Shown here: piece by piece, positions 6,176 to 8,160 of the stretch
Layout: each line of letters opens with the position of its first letter
Position numbering within the stretch: the stretch's first letter is position 1
DNA from: CAZLYK01 sp964563495
Lineage (GTDB): Bacteria > Acidobacteriota > Blastocatellia > RBC074
NCBI GenBank assembly: GCA_964563495.1
Contig: CAZLYK010000195.1
Span: 1 to 8,160 of the forward strand
Direction of reading: 5' to 3'
Length of the DNA stretch: 8,160 nt
The notes under the pieces: generated by a model
The model's input: only the letters and a program-made list of their open reading frames with translations
Told to the model about the DNA's origin: nothing
Databases searched by the model: none
Program-made: the position numbers and the translations under genes

Positions 6176-7997
6176 GTTCCGTCTTGAAATAATCCCGTCG
6201 CATGACCGCGCGCAGGGTGATCATCAAGATCCACGCACAGAAGCTCAGCCAGGCCGCGATCGAGACCATTCCCGCGATTCTCTCCGGGATGACCCCGACC
6301 TCGTAATCCAGCGTCAAGCGGTGGTTTCCGGCCGGCAGCTCGATCAGCATGAGGCCGCTGCCCGCCTCAGTGGTGATTCTTTGCTTCTGCCCGTCGAGCC
6401 GGGCGACCCAGTGTGGATAGGCGTAAGTATCGATTCGCGCCTGGACGGCTTCCTCGTTTTCGACCTTGAACTCGCGATGTTCGATGCCCAGCCGCTGGGA
6501 AACCACCCGGCCTCGCCCGCTCACCATAGACAATCCGCCGGGCTGCTCGGCAGGCGGATAGAGGTTGAAATCCGACCCGGGAGGGCGGAAGTAGATCTGG
6601 TTGGCGGTATAAGGTAGATATTTCAAATCGTCTTCGTTCTGCAGCCGGCGACCCTCATCGATCGTCACGGGGCTGGCCCCGGTCGATCTCAGCCAACCGG
6701 CTACCTGGTCTCGGCTAATTCCCGGCTCGTTGAGCAGCGCCAGCATGACCGTAAAGATCAGGTTGGCGATCACCACCCAGGTCAGCACCGCCGCGATCAG
6801 TGTCCGCGCGCTTCGGCCCAGCCTGGGCCATCGATCCAGGGACGCAGCCGCCAGCAAACCGCATCCAAGCGCGACAAACGGCTGAAACCGCCACGGGAAT
6901 TGAATGAACTTGAGCCCGGGCAGAAACCGCCAGACCAGCCCGGAGACAGGCAGCGAGATCAGCAGCCCGAAGGCGGCCACCGCCAGGCTGAACCTGGCGA
7001 CCAGATGCAACCGGCTATCTCGCGGCCTACTGGCCGCAACCCCGCGGCATAAGAACCAGAGCAGCAGGGCCAAAATCGTCTGAGCCAGCGTGATCAGGCT
7101 GGTGAAGAAATTAACATCCGCCCAGGCCTTACGGTAGCGGCTGCTGTCGGAGGCGCGGGCGAAGAGCAGATAGTTGCGATAATCCTGCTGCACGATCTGT
7201 AAACCGATCTGGACCCAATCCCTTTCAACGATCTGCGGAACCAGGAAGAAAGCGGTCATCGCCGCGGTTGCGAGCCCTGCGCAGGCCAAACGGATAAGAC
7301 CCCGCCAGCCGACTTCACGCAAATAGACCAGCGTCATGAGCCCGATCGCCAGGGCGGATAGATATGTCGTGATTGCGTGAGTCAAGACGATGGCGCTGAA
7401 GCTGAAAGCGAAGATCGCAAAGCCGCGCCCCGGGCGCCGCCCGCAGAGCAGCAGGTGCGCGCCGAGCAGCGCCAGCGGCGCCAGACTCAGCGCCAGTGCG
7501 TTGGCGAAGAAAGCGCGGTGCAGCGCGACCAGCGGGTAAGCCGGCAGCAGGACGTACGAAACCGAGACGATCAGACTTTGACGCCGCGAGAAAAATTCCC
7601 GCGCAAAAAGATAGGCCCCGGCCTGGGCCAGAATCAACATGAACAGGGAAACGACCTTCAGTGAGGTCAGGACATCGATGCCCGAAAGCTTGATCAATAA
7701 GGCACTCAAGAGGTATGAGAGCGGGGGATAGAAGGTGAAGAGCGCATCCCCGCGCCCGCCATCGAGCAACCCGGCCCAGCGCGGCAAAACGTCGCCCTCG
7801 GCGAAACTCTGAGCGTAGGATCGCGTGATCTGATAGTGGAGCGGCAGATCACCCTGTATCCCAAAGGCCGGATGCGACAGCCGGATTACGCTGACCAGCA
7901 GGCCCGCCAATACCCAGACCAGGACCAACACCGCCAGGCGGAACTCTCTCCTTCCGCCAATAATTGCCCGCACTTGAAAGGTTTTAGACTGATCCAT
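6162..7997 (-). CDS. PTPS-related / YfhO-like polytopic membrane protein, putative glycosyltransferase
   Basis: This 611-residue membrane protein has about twelve hydrophobic segments between residues 21 and 421, then a soluble, probably extracytoplasmic domain (about 425-570) and a final membrane helix (574-596). Its motifs recall the family called 6-pyruvoyl-tetrahydropterin synthase-related, a misleading name because no pterin enzyme domain is present: GDLPLHYQI (49-57), FTFYPPLSYLL (87-97), THAITTYLSAL (206-216), FLVPQIVERDWV (251-262) and LPGLKFIQFPWRF (359-371). The soluble tail has the YfhO-like beta pattern YPHWVARLDGQ ... LIELPAGNHRLTLDYE (527-566). An acidic residue in the first outside loop suggests a GT-C enzyme using a lipid-linked sugar, but the substrate is unknown. 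The ATG at 7997 follows GAG by five bases. Another ATG four bases upstream is out of frame. It overlaps the next gene by 14 bases. Confidence 0.8.
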   Translation of the reverse strand: MDQSKTFQVRAIIGGRREFRLAVLVLVWVLAGLLVSVIRLSHPAFGIQGDLPLHYQITRSYAQSFAEGDVLPRWAGLLDGGRGDALFTFYPPLSYLLSALLIKLSGIDVLTSLKVVSLFMLILAQAGAYLFAREFFSRRQSLIVSVSYVLLPAYPLVALHRAFFANALALSLAPLALLGAHLLLCGRRPGRGFAIFAFSFSAIVLTHAITTYLSALAIGLMTLVYLREVGWRGLIRLACAGLATAAMTAFFLVPQIVERDWVQIGLQIVQQDYRNYLLFARASDSSRYRKAWADVNFFTSLITLAQTILALLLWFLCRGVAASRPRDSRLHLVARFSLAVAAFGLLISLPVSGLVWRFLPGLKFIQFPWRFQPFVALGCGLLAAASLDRWPRLGRSARTLIAAVLTWVVIANLIFTVMLALLNEPGISRDQVAGWLRSTGASPVTIDEGRRLQNEDDLKYLPYTANQIYFRPPGSDFNLYPPAEQPGGLSMVSGRGRVVSQRLGIEHREFKVENEEAVQARIDTYAYPHWVARLDGQKQRITTEAGSGLMLIELPAGNHRLTLDYEVGVIPERIAGMVSIAAWLSFCAWILMITLRAVMRRDYFKTEHDGI

Positions 7998-8053
7998 CCA
8001 TACTCGTTGATTTGGATTTTCCGGCGGGGGTAAAAACGACCGCCATGATCGCA

Positions 8054-8077
8054 GATTTTTTCAGAAATGGACAGGAC
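8054..8077 (+). repeat. Fragment of the AATAGACAGGAT repeat family
   Basis: GATTTTTTCAG and the following bases to GGACAGGAC match 3679-3702 in the same orientation, with about 20 of 24 positions identical by hand. The first part of the arm (AAATAGACAGGAT) is not present upstream. The fragment runs directly into the 8-bp tandem repeat. It lies about 57 bases before the start codon of the first membrane gene. Confidence 0.5.
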
Positions 8078-8160
8078 TGAGGCGACGGGGTGACGGGGCG
8101 ACTGAGGCGACGGGGCGACGGGGCGACGGGGCGACGGGGCGACAGGGCGACGGGGCGACG
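8078..8160 (+). repeat. 8-bp tandem repeat CGGGGCGA, runs off the window edge
   Basis: The unit CGGGGCGA repeats head to tail. Units at 8111, 8119, 8127, 8135 and 8151 are exact, 8143 has A for G (CAGGGCGA) and 8086 ends in TGA. Two 9-base units (CTGAGGCGA at 8077 and 8102) interrupt it, hinting at a longer-order repeat. The array is cut by the end of the window, so its length is unknown. It lies upstream of the gene cluster and codes for nothing recognisable. Confidence 0.9.

Noticed and set aside
8078..8160. CRISPR array
   Set aside because: The units are 8 bases, directly adjoining and nearly identical, with no spacers and no cas genes in view.

Overview
The window is a stretch of bacterial chromosome with seven genes, all on the minus strand and closely packed, so it reads from right to left. 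Base composition is GC-rich (judged by eye, not counted). No RNA gene, insertion sequence, prophage or CRISPR array is visible. The organism cannot be named from this sequence. The gene families (HemW, Gpi18-like and PTPS-related GT-C-type membrane proteins, a RibB protein with a degenerate RibA domain) together with AT-rich intergenic repeats fit an environmental, non-model bacterium. An Acidobacteriota- or deltaproteobacteria-like lineage is a weak guess only.

Layout in the direction of transcription. Positions 8160-7998 hold a GC-rich 8-bp tandem repeat that runs off the window edge, a fragment of an AT-rich repeat and the leader of the first gene. Two large polytopic membrane proteins follow, a PTPS-related/YfhO-like protein (7997-6162) and a PIG-V/Gpi18-like putative mannosyltransferase (6175-4961), overlapping by 14 bp. 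Then come the heme chaperone hemW (4889-3747), a low-specificity threonine aldolase (3639-2602), cytidylate kinase cmk (2570-1881, TTG start), riboflavin synthase ribE (1845-1201) and a RibBA-type protein (1168-50). A perfect 8-bp-stem hairpin lies at 1-20, downstream of the last gene.

Functionally there are two blocks. The membrane pair probably acts in lipid-linked sugar transfer or cell-surface glycosylation. The rest is housekeeping metabolism: heme delivery, threonine/glycine interconversion, CMP/dCMP phosphorylation, and two riboflavin enzymes that supply the dihydroxybutanone phosphate branch and the final dismutation. ribD and ribH are not in the window.

Two things stand out. First, the C-terminal GTP cyclohydrolase II-like domain of the RibBA protein has lost all three zinc-binding cysteines, so this is probably a RibBX-like protein and GTP cyclohydrolase II must be encoded elsewhere. 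Second, the intergenic gaps carry a family of AT-rich repeats built on AATAGACAGGAT: one 89-bp near-palindrome, one 41-bp half copy that supplies the stop codon of cmk, and shorter fragments. The copies tend to sit at or over the 3' ends of genes.
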